From Deltaproteobacteria bacterium (lineage in GTDB: Bacteria; Desulfobacterota; Desulfomonilia; UBA1062): a stretch of DNA of 64,000 nucleotides. The DNA lies in contig JAHDRW010000004.1 in NCBI GenBank assembly GCA_018433085.1, positions 1-64,000 on the forward strand. The letters run 5' to 3'. The position numbers and the translations under genes are program-made. Position 1 is the stretch's first letter, and every line of letters begins with the position of its first letter. The notes beneath the pieces are model-generated. The model saw only the letters and a list, made by a program, of their open reading frames with translations. It did no database searches and was not told the origin of the DNA. Of the stretch, positions 48,466 through 58,105 are shown piece after piece.

Positions 48466-49698
48466 TTATCCGAACAGGAAGCTCTGCGGGTTGATCGAGC
48501 ACAACTGCCGGGCGTCCAGGCTCCTGAAATATCTCTGGCGCGAGAAGACGTCGAGATAACTCCGGTACGAGTCGGTCCAGAGCAGGTTGATCATGAAATC
48601 CGTGCCGAAGAGGATACGGCGGCGCAGCCTGTCCCGGGTTTCGGCCGGCTGGTCGTGTATCGTGTCGCTGAGCCGGGCATAGAATCCCTCGTCGAAACCG
48701 CAGCACGAGAAGTCGGTGTAGACGTGGTCGTACTCTGCTATCAGGCCGATGACGGTCTGCTGCCATTCCCTTTTCGGGAAAAGACCCCATGCCCTGTCCT
48801 GCTTGCCGAAGTGGGCCAGGTTCAATTTCAGTGAGGGATGGAGCGAGAGCACCTGCACCCATTTGCCGGGGTCGGTGAAGGCCTTGGCCTGTTTGTGCGT
48901 GCGGTATCCGCCGTCGCTGCAGTGGGCCGTGATCGGGATACTCCTCGCGGCGCAGAACCCGTAGAGGCACTCCACCTTGGCCAGCTCCTCCGGGTCGTCA
49001 GCGGGCCAGGGGTCGAAGCCCAGGGGAGGATAGACCTTGATCCCGGCAAAGGCATAGGGCCCAAGCTGCTCGATGTCGCCGGAGAACCCGCCCATGGCGC
49101 TACGCAGACAGTCGCGGCGCTCGGACAGCGCCTCGGACCGGAAGGGCCCGAAGTACTTCTCCAGCATTTCCGGCAGGCCGGTGCTCCCTTCCCTTCCCTC
49201 CATGTCGTAGTTCCGGGTGTTGATCCCCAGGAAGGGGTAGATCTCGAAGAGGTGCAGCCTACTCGCCTGTACATACTTCCGTATGCCGTTGAAGAGGTCG
49301 ATGACCTGCTCCACGATGGGCTTCTTCGGCAGATCGCTGTAGTGGATGCCAGGGTAGCCGTCCACGCCCTTGTATCCGAAGTCCATCATAAGGGGCGTGA
49401 GCACGACCCGATCATAGAAGCTGCCGCAGATCTCGACCCTGCCGTCGTGCAGAAAGGGCTCCACGTCCTTTTCCATGAGCAGAAAGAAGTCCCCCAGATC
49501 GCGCTCCATGACCGAGAGCAGGTTCATCACCCGGTTGAGCTTACTATCGATAAACTTCGACAGCACGGTGCTGACAATAGGTACCGAGTTCAGAAACAGC
49601 AGGGTGTCGATGTTCATCCTCTTCACAAAGCCGAGCAGACTCGGATGGCTCAGGTTCATGGCGTGGCAATGAATATCAAAAAATGTCTTCTCACTCAT
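48466..49698 (-). CDS. Amidohydrolase-family protein
   Basis: From ATG 49698 this 410-residue protein has the N-terminal metal motif FFDIHCHAMNLSHP, a central AFAGIKVYPPLGFDPW and ITAHCSDGGYRTH, plus a late GTDFMINLLW with the Asp ligand. This is the amidohydrolase 2 TIM barrel. The reaction is unknown; the family contains decarboxylases and hydrolases. An open frame begins 31 codons earlier without a signal. Its C-terminal end and neighbours give no clue to substrate. Confidence 0.85.
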   Translation of the reverse strand: MSEKTFFDIHCHAMNLSHPSLLGFVKRMNIDTLLFLNSVPIVSTVLSKFIDSKLNRVMNLLSVMERDLGDFFLLMEKDVEPFLHDGRVEICGSFYDRVVLTPLMMDFGYKGVDGYPGIHYSDLPKKPIVEQVIDLFNGIRKYVQASRLHLFEIYPFLGINTRNYDMEGREGSTGLPEMLEKYFGPFRSEALSERRDCLRSAMGGFSGDIEQLGPYAFAGIKVYPPLGFDPWPADDPEELAKVECLYGFCAARSIPITAHCSDGGYRTHKQAKAFTDPGKWVQVLSLHPSLKLNLAHFGKQDRAWGLFPKREWQQTVIGLIAEYDHVYTDFSCCGFDEGFYARLSDTIHDQPAETRDRLRRRILFGTDFMINLLWTDSYRSYLDVFSRQRYFRSLDARQLCSINPQSFLFG

Positions 49699-49883
49699 CG
49701 CAGGAAACCCCCCGGATATATTCATTTCATCGGTTGTTTCACAAAACCGTTCAACAGGATCACGACAACTGGCCGGGTACGTCCGGCACACCGGGTCGGT
49801 TCCGGCCCTTTGAATCCGGGCACTCGCCTGCCGGGAGCAGAACCGTCAGGCCCTTAAAAAGTCTGGCCGCTTCTCCGGAAGGA

Positions 49884-50489
49884 TCAGTCTGAATGCCTTT
49901 CCTCGAGGTCCAGAAGGTGCTTTTTCCGCCACAGGCCGCCGCCGTAGCCGGTAAGGGTACCGTCGCTGCCGATCACGCGGTGGCAGGGCACGATGATGGA
50001 GACCGGGTTGGCGCCGTTGGCGTTTGCCACGGCCCTGACCGCAGAAGGCCTCCCCATGGACCGGGCCTGCTCTGCATAAGAGACGGTGCAGCCATAGGGA
50101 ATGGTGAGCAGGGCTTGCCAGGCATCCTGCTGAAACGGGGTGCCCTGCATGTCGAGGCTGAGGTCGAAGGCCTTTCTCCTGCCCGAAAAGTACTCTTCGA
50201 GCTGTTTCAAGGCTGCTTCGAGATGGGGGCCGGCACCCGGCGTGACCCGCGTGTGAAAGGTCTTCTCGATCGCTGCGAGCTGCGCCTCGGGCGATTCGCT
50301 GTCCGCGAACTCCAGCAGGCAGAGCCCCCTGTCCGTGGCGCCCGCGAGCATGGGGCCAATCGGGGTCGGTATTTCCATAACCGTGATCCGGGCGGAGGCA
50401 GCCGGGTTCCGGGCCGGCCCGGCCTTCTTTGCCCGGGATTCATGATTTTCGTCAGATGTGATGTTTTGAGTGTGTGCCTGTGTTCTCAT
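49884..50489 (-). CDS. ogt: Methylated-DNA--protein-cysteine methyltransferase
   Basis: This 201-residue protein has the active-site motif VPCHRVIG, with the acceptor Cys, and the helix-turn-helix region SYAEQARSMGRPSAVRAVANANGANP. It repairs O6-alkylguanine by taking the alkyl group in a suicide reaction. AAAAGGAG lies near the ATG. The N-terminal 40 residues are polar and probably disordered. A single gene. Confidence 0.95.
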   Translation of the reverse strand: MRTQAHTQNITSDENHESRAKKAGPARNPAASARITVMEIPTPIGPMLAGATDRGLCLLEFADSESPEAQLAAIEKTFHTRVTPGAGPHLEAALKQLEEYFSGRRKAFDLSLDMQGTPFQQDAWQALLTIPYGCTVSYAEQARSMGRPSAVRAVANANGANPVSIIVPCHRVIGSDGTLTGYGGGLWRKKHLLDLEERHSD

Positions 50490-51009
50490 GCCCTGCCTCT
50501 CCTTTTCTAAGACGGTGCGTCATTGCGGGCCGCCCCACGACGCGGCATTGAACTCTTCCGTGAACGCCGGGCGCGGCTGTTCAGCATTTACGGCAAATCA
50601 TTTCCGCCCCGTCATAACCAGCCCTTCGTCCGCGGTCCGCCATCCGCAGCCCTTCATTCCCGGCTCCTTGCTCGGTGCCCGCCATCCTTTTAGCCCGTTG
50701 CCCTCCGGCCGGAGGTCCTCTGCTCGTTTGCAGCCGTTGGGGTTTGATATCACCATCCAATATCACCGGCCTGCTTGTCAATGACCGAACCATGGCTCGC
50801 GATATGCCCGCGGAGAGGCTCCCGCCCGGAGCGTATCCTCTGCCGCGCCCGCTCTTCGATCCGGTCGAGCGGGAAGAATATCAAGGCATCACAAGTGAAT
50901 AAGACCATGAACGGCAAGCAGAAAAAGGGCACCGAACCCTGAGGGAGAGCGAACCCCCCATTGACAAAAAGCCCTGCTTCGAATAGGACACCACAACGAG
51001 GAAAGTTCT
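50490..51009. other. Intergenic region before lepA
   Basis: A 520-bp GC-rich stretch between divergent ogt and lepA. It includes short open frames (such as 50792-50902 on +) without ribosome-binding sites or family pattern. A possible lepA promoter is TTGACA at 50961-50966, 17 bases, TAGGAC at 50984-50989; the -10 is weak. Confidence 0.4.
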
Positions 51010-52809
51010 ATGCAAAATATACGCAATTTCAGCATCATTGCCCATATCGATCACGGCAAGTCCACACTGGCCGACCGACTGATCATGAAGACCGGTGTCT
51101 GCGACATGCGCACCTACAAAGACCAGATGCTCGACAGCATGGACATCGAGCGCGAGCGCGGCATCACGATCAAGAGCCAGGCCATCTCCCTGCCCTACAC
51201 TGCCTCCGACGGCGAGACCTACACGCTCAACCTCATCGACACGCCGGGCCATGTCGACTTCTCCTATGAGGTGTCCCGGTCGCTCGCGTCCTGCGAGGGC
51301 GTGCTCCTGCTCATCGATGCGGCCCAGGGCGTCCAGGCCCAGACCCTGGCCAATCTCTACCTGGCCATGGAGCACGACCTGGAGATCATCCCCGTGATCA
51401 ACAAGATCGACCTGCCGGCGGCCGATGTGGAGCGGGTTATCGAGCAAATCGACTCGGAGCTGGGGCTCGACCCGTCCACCCACCTGGCGTGCTCGGCAAA
51501 GGAAGGCACCGGGGTCGACGAGATCCTTGAGGCCATTGTCCAGCGCATCCCGCCTCCCCGGGGAGAGGCGGAAGAACCGCTTGCGGCCCTGATCTTCGAC
51601 GCCCATTACGACGCCTACCGGGGCACGGTCATCAGCTGCCGGGTCTTCGACGGCGAGGTCAGGGCGGGAGACACGATCCGCTTCATGTTCAACGACTCGA
51701 TCTACCGGGTGGAAGAGGTGGGCCGGTTCCTCCTGGACCGGCAGAAGCGCGAGACGATCTCCGCAGGCGATGTGGGCTACATCATCGCAGGCGTCAAGAC
51801 CGTATCGAGCGTGAGCATCGGCGACACCATCACCCTTGACGACAGACCGTGCGCGCATCCGCTGCCCGGCTTCAAAAAGGTCAAGCCCGTGGTCTTCGCC
51901 TCGATCTATCCCATCGCGTCCGACGACTACGAGGACCTCTCCGACGCGCTGGAAAAATACACGCTCAACGACGCGGCATTCATCTATGAGAAAGACTCCT
52001 CTGCCGCCCTGGGCCAGGGTTTCCGGTGCGGGTTCCTGGGGCTATTGCACCTGGACATCGTCCAGGAACGGCTGGAGCGCGAGTACGGGCTCAACATCAT
52101 CCTCTCGGTGCCCAGCGTGCGCTACCGGTTCACGCTCAAGGACGACACCGAGCTCTACGTGGACAATCCCGCCCACTATCCCAACCCCATGAGCATCATC
52201 AAATCCGAAGAGCCCTATATCCGGGCGTCCATGATGCTGCCGGACCGATATCTGGGCGCGGTCATGACCCTGTGTATCGACAGGCGTGGCGTGAACTCCA
52301 ACATGCGCTACCCGAGCCCGGGCCGGGTGGAGCTCTCGTACGAGATGCCGCTGTCCGAGGTGATCTTCGACTTCTACGACCGCTTCAAGTCGGTGACCCA
52401 GGGGTATGGCTCGTTCGACTACGACCTCATCGACTACCGGACCAGCAACCTGGTGCTCCTGGACATCCTGGTCAACGGCGAGAAGGTGGACGCGCTGTCC
52501 CAGATCGTCCACCGCGACCGGGCCAGGGTGCGGGGCGTGCTGGCGTGCGACCGGCTGAAAGACGAGATCCCCCGGCAGATGTACAAGATCGCCATCCAGG
52601 GGGCCATCGGCGGCGAGATCATCTCCCGCTCCACGGTCTCGGCCTTCCGCAAGGACGTCACGGCCAAGTGCTACGGCGGCGACATCACCCGGAAGCGCAA
52701 GCTGCTGGAAAAGCAGAAAGAGGGCAAGAAGCGCATGAAGATGGTGGGCTCGGTGAGCATCCCCCAGAGCGCCTTCCTGGCCGTGCTCAAATCCGACAAG
52801 GATTCATGA
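51010..52809 (+). CDS. lepA: Translation elongation factor 4 (LepA)
   Basis: This 599-residue GTPase has HIDHGKSTLADRL (P-loop), DIERERGITIK, DTPGHVDF and NKIDLP, all the GTP motifs, and the LepA-specific C-terminal KRKLLEKQKEGKKRMK. Family length and motifs are complete. It binds ribosomes and back-translocates tRNA. GAGGAAAG precedes the ATG. Its stop overlaps the hemW start as ATGA, so the two are translated together. Confidence 0.99.
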   Translation: MQNIRNFSIIAHIDHGKSTLADRLIMKTGVCDMRTYKDQMLDSMDIERERGITIKSQAISLPYTASDGETYTLNLIDTPGHVDFSYEVSRSLASCEGVLLLIDAAQGVQAQTLANLYLAMEHDLEIIPVINKIDLPAADVERVIEQIDSELGLDPSTHLACSAKEGTGVDEILEAIVQRIPPPRGEAEEPLAALIFDAHYDAYRGTVISCRVFDGEVRAGDTIRFMFNDSIYRVEEVGRFLLDRQKRETISAGDVGYIIAGVKTVSSVSIGDTITLDDRPCAHPLPGFKKVKPVVFASIYPIASDDYEDLSDALEKYTLNDAAFIYEKDSSAALGQGFRCGFLGLLHLDIVQERLEREYGLNIILSVPSVRYRFTLKDDTELYVDNPAHYPNPMSIIKSEEPYIRASMMLPDRYLGAVMTLCIDRRGVNSNMRYPSPGRVELSYEMPLSEVIFDFYDRFKSVTQGYGSFDYDLIDYRTSNLVLLDILVNGEKVDALSQIVHRDRARVRGVLACDRLKDEIPRQMYKIAIQGAIGGEIISRSTVSAFRKDVTAKCYGGDITRKRKLLEKQKEGKKRMKMVGSVSIPQSAFLAVLKSDKDS

Positions 52810-53942
52810 CCGCAGGCAAGGCACTGGCCCCCGGGCTCTATATCCATTTCCCCTTCTGCCGGAGCAAGTGCGGGTACTGCGACTTCTACTCCGTTACCGA
52901 GACCTCGCTCGTCCCCGCGTTTCTGGAGGCACTGTCCGGAGAGGCGGCCCTCTACCGGGAAGAGTTCACCGCCTTCGACACGGTCTATTTGGGCGGAGGC
53001 ACGCCCTCGCTGATGGCGCCCGAGCAGGTGGAGGCCCTCCTTGAGACGATCCGCGGCACTTTCACCATCCTTGCCGGCGCCGAGATCACCATGGAGCTCA
53101 ACCCTGCCGACCTGACCCGCGATGATCTGCAGATGCTGCGGGAAGCAGGCGTGAACCGGGTCAACATCGGGGTGCAGTCGTTTCACGACCGGGAGCTGAA
53201 GTTCCTGGGCCGCAGGCACGACCGGCGGCAGGCACTCTCGGCCCTGGAAGGAGCCGCGGCCGCAGGGTTCGACAATATCGGGCTAGACCTGATCTACCAC
53301 CTTCCCCATCAGAGTCTCGAGGACTGGCGTGCGTCCCTTGATCAGGCCATCGCATTACACCCCGCCCACCTGTCCTGCTACGAGCTGGAGCTCAAGACCG
53401 GCACCCCACTCGGCAGAAAATACGGGCAGGGCACGCACGCCCGGCGCCCGGAAGACCTGGCGCAAGAGTTTTTCGTGAAGACCTCCGAGATCCTGGAAGA
53501 CGCGGGGTACATCCACTACGAGGTCTCGAACTTTGCCGCGGGCATGGACAAGGCGTCCCGGCACAACCGGAAATACTGGGACCACACCCCCTACCTGGGC
53601 CTGGGCCCCGCGGCCCATTCATTCAAAGACACCCGCCGCTGGTGGAACCGAAGCTCCCTGCAGGGCTACCTCGCCGACCTCCGGACCGGAGAGCGGCCCG
53701 TTGAGGGACGGGAAGACCTGGGATTGGAAGAGCTGGCCATGGAGGCCCTGTTCCTGGGACTCCGCACCAGAGACGGGATCGATCTGGACCGCTGCGCACG
53801 GCTCTACGGCCGGGACCTGATGAAGGAAAACGGGCCGCATATCGAGGAGTGGAGCCGCCTGGGCCTCGTCGAGATCGCGGGCGGCCGGGTCCGCCCCACC
53901 CGCTCGGGCATGGCCGTGGCCGACGCCCTGGCCGTTCTGTAG
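52806..53942 (+). CDS. hemW: HemW-like radical SAM protein
   Basis: The ATG at 52806 overlaps the lepA stop (ATGA). The 378-residue protein begins ALAPGLYIHFPFCRSKCGYC, with the radical SAM cluster cysteines at C18, C22 and C25. VYLGGGTPSLM and a C-terminal EELAMEALFLGLRTRDGID fit HemW, a heme-trafficking protein formerly called an oxygen-independent coproporphyrinogen oxidase. An upstream frame inside lepA is a shadow. The lepA-hemW pairing is widespread. Confidence 0.95.
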   Translation: MTAGKALAPGLYIHFPFCRSKCGYCDFYSVTETSLVPAFLEALSGEAALYREEFTAFDTVYLGGGTPSLMAPEQVEALLETIRGTFTILAGAEITMELNPADLTRDDLQMLREAGVNRVNIGVQSFHDRELKFLGRRHDRRQALSALEGAAAAGFDNIGLDLIYHLPHQSLEDWRASLDQAIALHPAHLSCYELELKTGTPLGRKYGQGTHARRPEDLAQEFFVKTSEILEDAGYIHYEVSNFAAGMDKASRHNRKYWDHTPYLGLGPAAHSFKDTRRWWNRSSLQGYLADLRTGERPVEGREDLGLEELAMEALFLGLRTRDGIDLDRCARLYGRDLMKENGPHIEEWSRLGLVEIAGGRVRPTRSGMAVADALAVL

Positions 53943-54277
53943 CCTCTCGCGCATATTGCACGAAGCCATAGGTTCGGCCCCCGAATACTGTCACCGCCGC
54001 AAAGCAGAGGGGCTATCCGGTGGAGAACACAAACAGTCGGGGAACGGGCGGACCGAGAGGCAGGATTCGGGGTACTGCGCCTTTGCCGGATGGCTCGATG
54101 CGGTTGACTCTATGCCGGTGATTCATATAAGAATATACCGGCATACCGGGTAAGAACCTCTCGGAGTCCGATGCCGAGCGGCAAGAAAGAAAAGGTGTCA
54201 GGAACTGCCGGGTACGGCAGGAAGGAACACGGGCCTGCCCTTCGATCCGCCGGCTGGTACAGACAGGAGAGTGAACC
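53943..54277. other. Intergenic region
   Basis: A 335-bp stretch between hemW and the ModD-like gene, both on the + strand. I see no gene, repeat or obvious riboswitch. It must contain the ModD-like promoter if that gene has its own. Confidence 0.4.
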
Positions 54278-55126
54278 GTGATATATTTTACCGAAAGCGA
54301 GATTGACCAGCTTCTGGAAGACGACGCCCCGATGGGCGATCTGACGACGTTCCTGGTGGGAACGGCCGGACAGAAGGCAAGGATAACCTTTCGGGCGCGC
54401 GGCCCCATGGTGGTCTGCTGCACGGAAGAGGCCGTACGGCTGTTTAAAAAGGTGGACCTGCAGGTCCACTCGTATGTGCCTTCAGGCACCCATCTCAATC
54501 CCGGCGATGTGATCCTCGACGCGCAAGGCGATTCGGCACCGGTTCATATGGTCTGGCGGACAAGCCTGGCATTGGTGGAATTCGCATCCGGGATCTCGGA
54601 TCGCACGAACAGAATGCTCGAGGCCGCCAGGAAGGAAAACCCCTCGGTGATCGTTGCCGGAACGCGCAAGCACCCGCCTTATATAAAAAAGATCGCGCTC
54701 AAAGCGCTCATGGCGGGAGGAGGGATGCCTCACCGCACGGGGCTCTCCGATACCGTCCTGATTTTCAGGGAGCATCTGGTCCTTGCCGGCGGCTATGGGA
54801 GGCTTTCCGGGATAGTTCCCGCGATACGGCGGAAAAGCAGGGAGCGCAAAATCGTCGTGGAGGCCCATACCGAAGAGCAGGCCGTCATGGTGGCCGAGTC
54901 GGGAGCGGATGCCGTGCAGGTCGACAAGATGCCGCCCGAAGACTTCGCCTCCTGTGCAAAAAAATGCAGGCGGCTGAATCCGGACATCTACCTTATCGCC
55001 GCCGGTGCGGTCAATGATTCGAACGCGGGGAGATACGCGAAAGCGGGTGCAGACGTGCTCGTTTCTTCATGGATGTACTTTGCCCAGCCTTCGGATGTCC
55101 GCGTGGAAATCGTGCCAATCGATTGA
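54278..55126 (+). CDS. modD: ModD-like/nicotinate-nucleotide pyrophosphorylase-like protein
   Basis: The start is GTG 54278 with AGGAGAGTGAACC before it. The 282-residue protein has an N-terminal substrate domain (FTESEIDQLLEDDAPMGDLT), a central AGTRKHPPYIKKIALKAL and IVVEAHTEEQAVMVAESGADA, then AAGAVNDSNAGRYAKAGADVL. This is the quinolinate phosphoribosyltransferase fold in its ModD form, a family often found in molybdenum-transport operons. The function of ModD is uncertain. No modA/B/C gene is visible nearby. Confidence 0.85.
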   Translation: MIYFTESEIDQLLEDDAPMGDLTTFLVGTAGQKARITFRARGPMVVCCTEEAVRLFKKVDLQVHSYVPSGTHLNPGDVILDAQGDSAPVHMVWRTSLALVEFASGISDRTNRMLEAARKENPSVIVAGTRKHPPYIKKIALKALMAGGGMPHRTGLSDTVLIFREHLVLAGGYGRLSGIVPAIRRKSRERKIVVEAHTEEQAVMVAESGADAVQVDKMPPEDFASCAKKCRRLNPDIYLIAAGAVNDSNAGRYAKAGADVLVSSWMYFAQPSDVRVEIVPID

Positions 55127-55199
55127 CGTATCGCCCCGATGAGAAGGCCTTTTTTTAAGGTCGCACAATGAGACAGGGCGCGCAGCGCGGACCAAGCCC

Positions 55200-56060
55200 C
55201 TATGTCCTCATGGAATCCACCAGCCCTCTGAGCATTTCCATGTCCACGGTCCGCTGGTACAGGGGCCTGGTGTCCTGCCGGTAGAGGGAGAGCCCCTCTT
55301 CGAAGGTGGGCTTGTCCTCCTTGATGTAGAGCACGCCCAGAGGGAACTTGCCGGGTTCGGTCGCCTTCCTGAACGCCGCCTCCCGGTCGGTGGGGTCGTA
55401 GGATTCCTCGAGGGTGTAGGTGTTCTGCTTGAACCACCCGTAGGTGTTCACCTTGTTGTAGGTGACGCAGGGCTGGAATATGTCCAGCAGGGCATAGCCC
55501 TTGTGGGTGAGAGCCTTTTTGAGGATGTCCGTAGTCTGCCGTGCGTCTCCCGCGAATGCCCGCGCCACGAACGAGGCGTCCAACGCAATGGCCACCGCGA
55601 CCGGGTTGAAGGGCTCCTGGGTGACGCCGTGGACCTGCACCGGGGTGACGAAGCCCTGCCGGGTGGTGGGCGAGGCCTGGCCCTTGGTGAGGGCATAGAC
55701 CATGTTGTTGTGGACGATGTTGGTGATGTTGGGGTTTCGCCTGATGGTATGCATGAAGTGGTTGCCGCCCTCTCCGTACATGTCGCCATCCCCGCTCTCG
55801 GCAATCACGATGAGCTCCGGATTCGAGGCCTTGATCGCGGTTGCAGGCGGAAGGGCCCGGCCGTGGAGGCCGTTGAAGTAGTGCGCGTTCAGATACTGGG
55901 GCGTCTTGGCGGCCTGCCCGATGCCCGAGACAAACACCACGTTTGCGGGGTCGAGCTCAAGCTCGTCCAGGGCGTCCTTGACCGACTTGAGGATGCGGAA
56001 ATTCCCGCAGCCCGGGCACCAGGCAATATCCACGGCATGATCGAAGTCATACGCGCCCAT
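55200..56060 (-). CDS. 2-Oxoacid:ferredoxin oxidoreductase beta subunit
   Basis: From ATG 56060 (AAGGAGAGCACGC before it), this 286-residue protein is the thiamine-diphosphate subunit: [48 protein letters not shown]. It takes a 2-oxoacid, decarboxylates it and makes the acyl-CoA, passing electrons to ferredoxin. The cluster cysteines (C-PGC-G region and a later Cys) are present. The preceding gene, the fused gamma-alpha subunit, overlaps it by 14 bases, so the two form a complex. Substrate (2-oxoglutarate, pyruvate or another acid) cannot be told apart. Confidence 0.93.
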   Translation of the reverse strand: MGAYDFDHAVDIAWCPGCGNFRILKSVKDALDELELDPANVVFVSGIGQAAKTPQYLNAHYFNGLHGRALPPATAIKASNPELIVIAESGDGDMYGEGGNHFMHTIRRNPNITNIVHNNMVYALTKGQASPTTRQGFVTPVQVHGVTQEPFNPVAVAIALDASFVARAFAGDARQTTDILKKALTHKGYALLDIFQPCVTYNKVNTYGWFKQNTYTLEESYDPTDREAAFRKATEPGKFPLGVLYIKEDKPTFEEGLSLYRQDTRPLYQRTVDMEMLRGLVDSMRT

Positions 56061-57792
56061 GCGTGCTCTCCTTTTTCCCCAGCTTCTCATGCAGGCCTTC
56101 GCACACGTCCTCGGGCATGAGGGGAAGGCCGCTGTACTTCAGGACAGCCCCGTCGAAGGCGATCCCGGCCTCGCTTCGGACGAGCCGGGCGAACTGGGCG
56201 GTGGCGTTGCTCTCGACCACGATCTTCCGGTGCGCGCGCTCCAGGTATTCTGCGGTGACCTCTGCAAGCGGGTAGACCTGCGAGTAGTGGAGAATCGCGG
56301 TGTCGTCCCTGCCGAGCATGTCCAGGCCCTCCTGCACTGCATGGAGCGAAGATCCCCAGCACACCACGAGGTTGCGGTAGTCTTTCGGGCCGAAGAGTTG
56401 CGGAGGGAACGCCTCCTTTCGCAGGCCGGAGAGCTTTTTGAGCCGCTTGTTCACCATGGCGGTCCTGGTGGAGAAGTCCTCGGTGATGAACCCGTCCTCG
56501 TCGTGCTCGTCGCTGTCCGCGCGCACCCTGCCCTCGCCGAAGCCCGGGATTCCCCGGGGGGAGACGCCGTTTTCCGTGAGGGCATAGCGGCGGTAGTCCG
56601 CCCTGGTCTGCACGATGAAGCGCTGATCGTACACCTTGCTCGTGTCCAGATCGGGCACGTTGTACCTGCGCTCAAGGAAAAACTGGTCCGTGAGGATGAA
56701 CACCGGCACCTGGTACTTGTCGGCGAGATAAAAGGCATGCCTGGTAAGGGAAAACCCCTGCTCATGGGTGCCGGGCGCGAGGATTGCCCGGGGGAACTCC
56801 CCGTGCCCCGAGTACAGGGCGAACTGGAGATCGGCCTGCTCGGTCCTGGTGGGCAGGCCGGTCGCGGGTCCGGGCCGCTGGCCCAGGTGGATGACCAGGG
56901 GCGACTCGATGCACCCGGCGAGGCTCACCCCCTCGACCATCAGGGCATAGCCTCCTCCCGAGGTGGTGACGAGCGCCCTGCCGCCGGCGTACCACGAGCC
57001 GATGGCCATGTTGACCGCGCTGATCTCGTCCTCGGCCTGCTCGACCACCACGCCGGACGACTCGGCCTTTTTCGTGAAGAACACCAGCACACCCGTTGAC
57101 GGTGACATGGGATACGAAGACACGAAGGTGCATCCGCCGGCCAGACCTCCCAGGCCCACGGCGTTGATCCCGTCGGTGAGGACCTCGTTCCTGACCTCAG
57201 CGGTACGCTCGATGGACACCGCGGCCTGCCCGGGCTTGAGCAGCTTCTTGCTCCGCTCGTACCCCTCATCCGAGGCATCCAGGTTTTTCTGCAGCCGGTC
57301 CTCGCCCAGGCCGGAGAGGATCATCCGTATCTCTTCGTGCATGAGGTCGCTGTCAACGAAGAAGAGCCCGGCGAGAATTCCCAGGAGAACCGTATTGGCA
57401 TACACGGCCCCGCCTTTCTCGCGGGCGACCTCGTTGATGGGAACCTCCAGAACGGGATGGTGGCCGTCGAGATACCGGTCATCGATAAAGGCCCGGTCGC
57501 CCAGGATCACGGTCTCCTGGGTGATCCTGTCGTGAAACCGCTCCATGGCGTCTTCGTGCAGGGGCACGAAGAGGTCGATCCTCCTGGTATAGGCGGACAC
57601 CCTGCGCGAGGATACACGGACCTGGGTCGAGTTGTTTCCCCCACGGATGCGGGACATGAATTCGCTGTAGGAGAACACGTTGTAGCCCGAGCGCTTGAGC
57701 ATCCTGGTCAGGAGCGCTTCCAGCGTCTGCAGCCCCTGACCCGCCTGCCCGGAAAAAACAATGGACATGTCTTCTCGGGGTTTGAACACCAT
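56047..57792 (-). CDS. 2-Oxoacid:ferredoxin oxidoreductase fused gamma-alpha subunit
   Basis: This 581-residue protein joins an N-terminal gamma domain ([36 protein letters not shown]) to the alpha subunit ([52 protein letters not shown]). It binds CoA and thiamine diphosphate with the beta subunit. ATG 57792 lacks a good signal; an in-frame ATG at 57768 has GAGAAG before it and may be used. Its stop overlaps the beta start by 14 bases. It probably works in 2-oxoacid oxidation by this anaerobe. Confidence 0.93.
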   Translation of the reverse strand: MVFKPREDMSIVFSGQAGQGLQTLEALLTRMLKRSGYNVFSYSEFMSRIRGGNNSTQVRVSSRRVSAYTRRIDLFVPLHEDAMERFHDRITQETVILGDRAFIDDRYLDGHHPVLEVPINEVAREKGGAVYANTVLLGILAGLFFVDSDLMHEEIRMILSGLGEDRLQKNLDASDEGYERSKKLLKPGQAAVSIERTAEVRNEVLTDGINAVGLGGLAGGCTFVSSYPMSPSTGVLVFFTKKAESSGVVVEQAEDEISAVNMAIGSWYAGGRALVTTSGGGYALMVEGVSLAGCIESPLVIHLGQRPGPATGLPTRTEQADLQFALYSGHGEFPRAILAPGTHEQGFSLTRHAFYLADKYQVPVFILTDQFFLERRYNVPDLDTSKVYDQRFIVQTRADYRRYALTENGVSPRGIPGFGEGRVRADSDEHDEDGFITEDFSTRTAMVNKRLKKLSGLRKEAFPPQLFGPKDYRNLVVCWGSSLHAVQEGLDMLGRDDTAILHYSQVYPLAEVTAEYLERAHRKIVVESNATAQFARLVRSEAGIAFDGAVLKYSGLPLMPEDVCEGLHEKLGKKESTHGRV

Positions 57793-58105
57793 ACCATATA
57801 AGGTAGCGGCGCGGGGGTGATATTCAACAGGCTCAAGTCCCGGTTCATGCCTTTTTAGACATTGGCTTTTGCCCGGGAGAGCTTACCATGAGTCTATATG
57901 CCCGAGCCCGGGAACCTGCTGATCGTGGTCACCATCAAAGGGCACCGGCACTGTCCGGCAGCTCGTTGAAAGAGGGCTCGACATGATGCCGTACGGCTGT
58001 TGTCGCATGACCGATATCCGGGAAAAGGCCGGCTTTCAGAAAATGCTCTGCCGTCCGGTCGCGAGTCTTGACCGGCATCGGCGAAGGGAGCTGAAAAAAA
58101 AAGGG
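57793..58105. other. Intergenic region between oxidoreductase and lactate permease
   Basis: A 313-bp divergent region between the 2-oxoacid oxidoreductase (leftward) and the permease (rightward). It should hold both promoters. I see no gene. A long run of A (A9 at 58094-58102) lies close before the permease start. Confidence 0.4.

Noticed and set aside
50675..50902. Short + strand frame before lepA.
   Set aside because: Composition is Pro/Arg rich with no start signal or family pattern; I leave it as intergenic.
52026..52805. The extension of the hemW frame back into lepA.
   Set aside because: It lies inside lepA in another phase. The ATGA overlap at 52806 gives the right HemW start and length.
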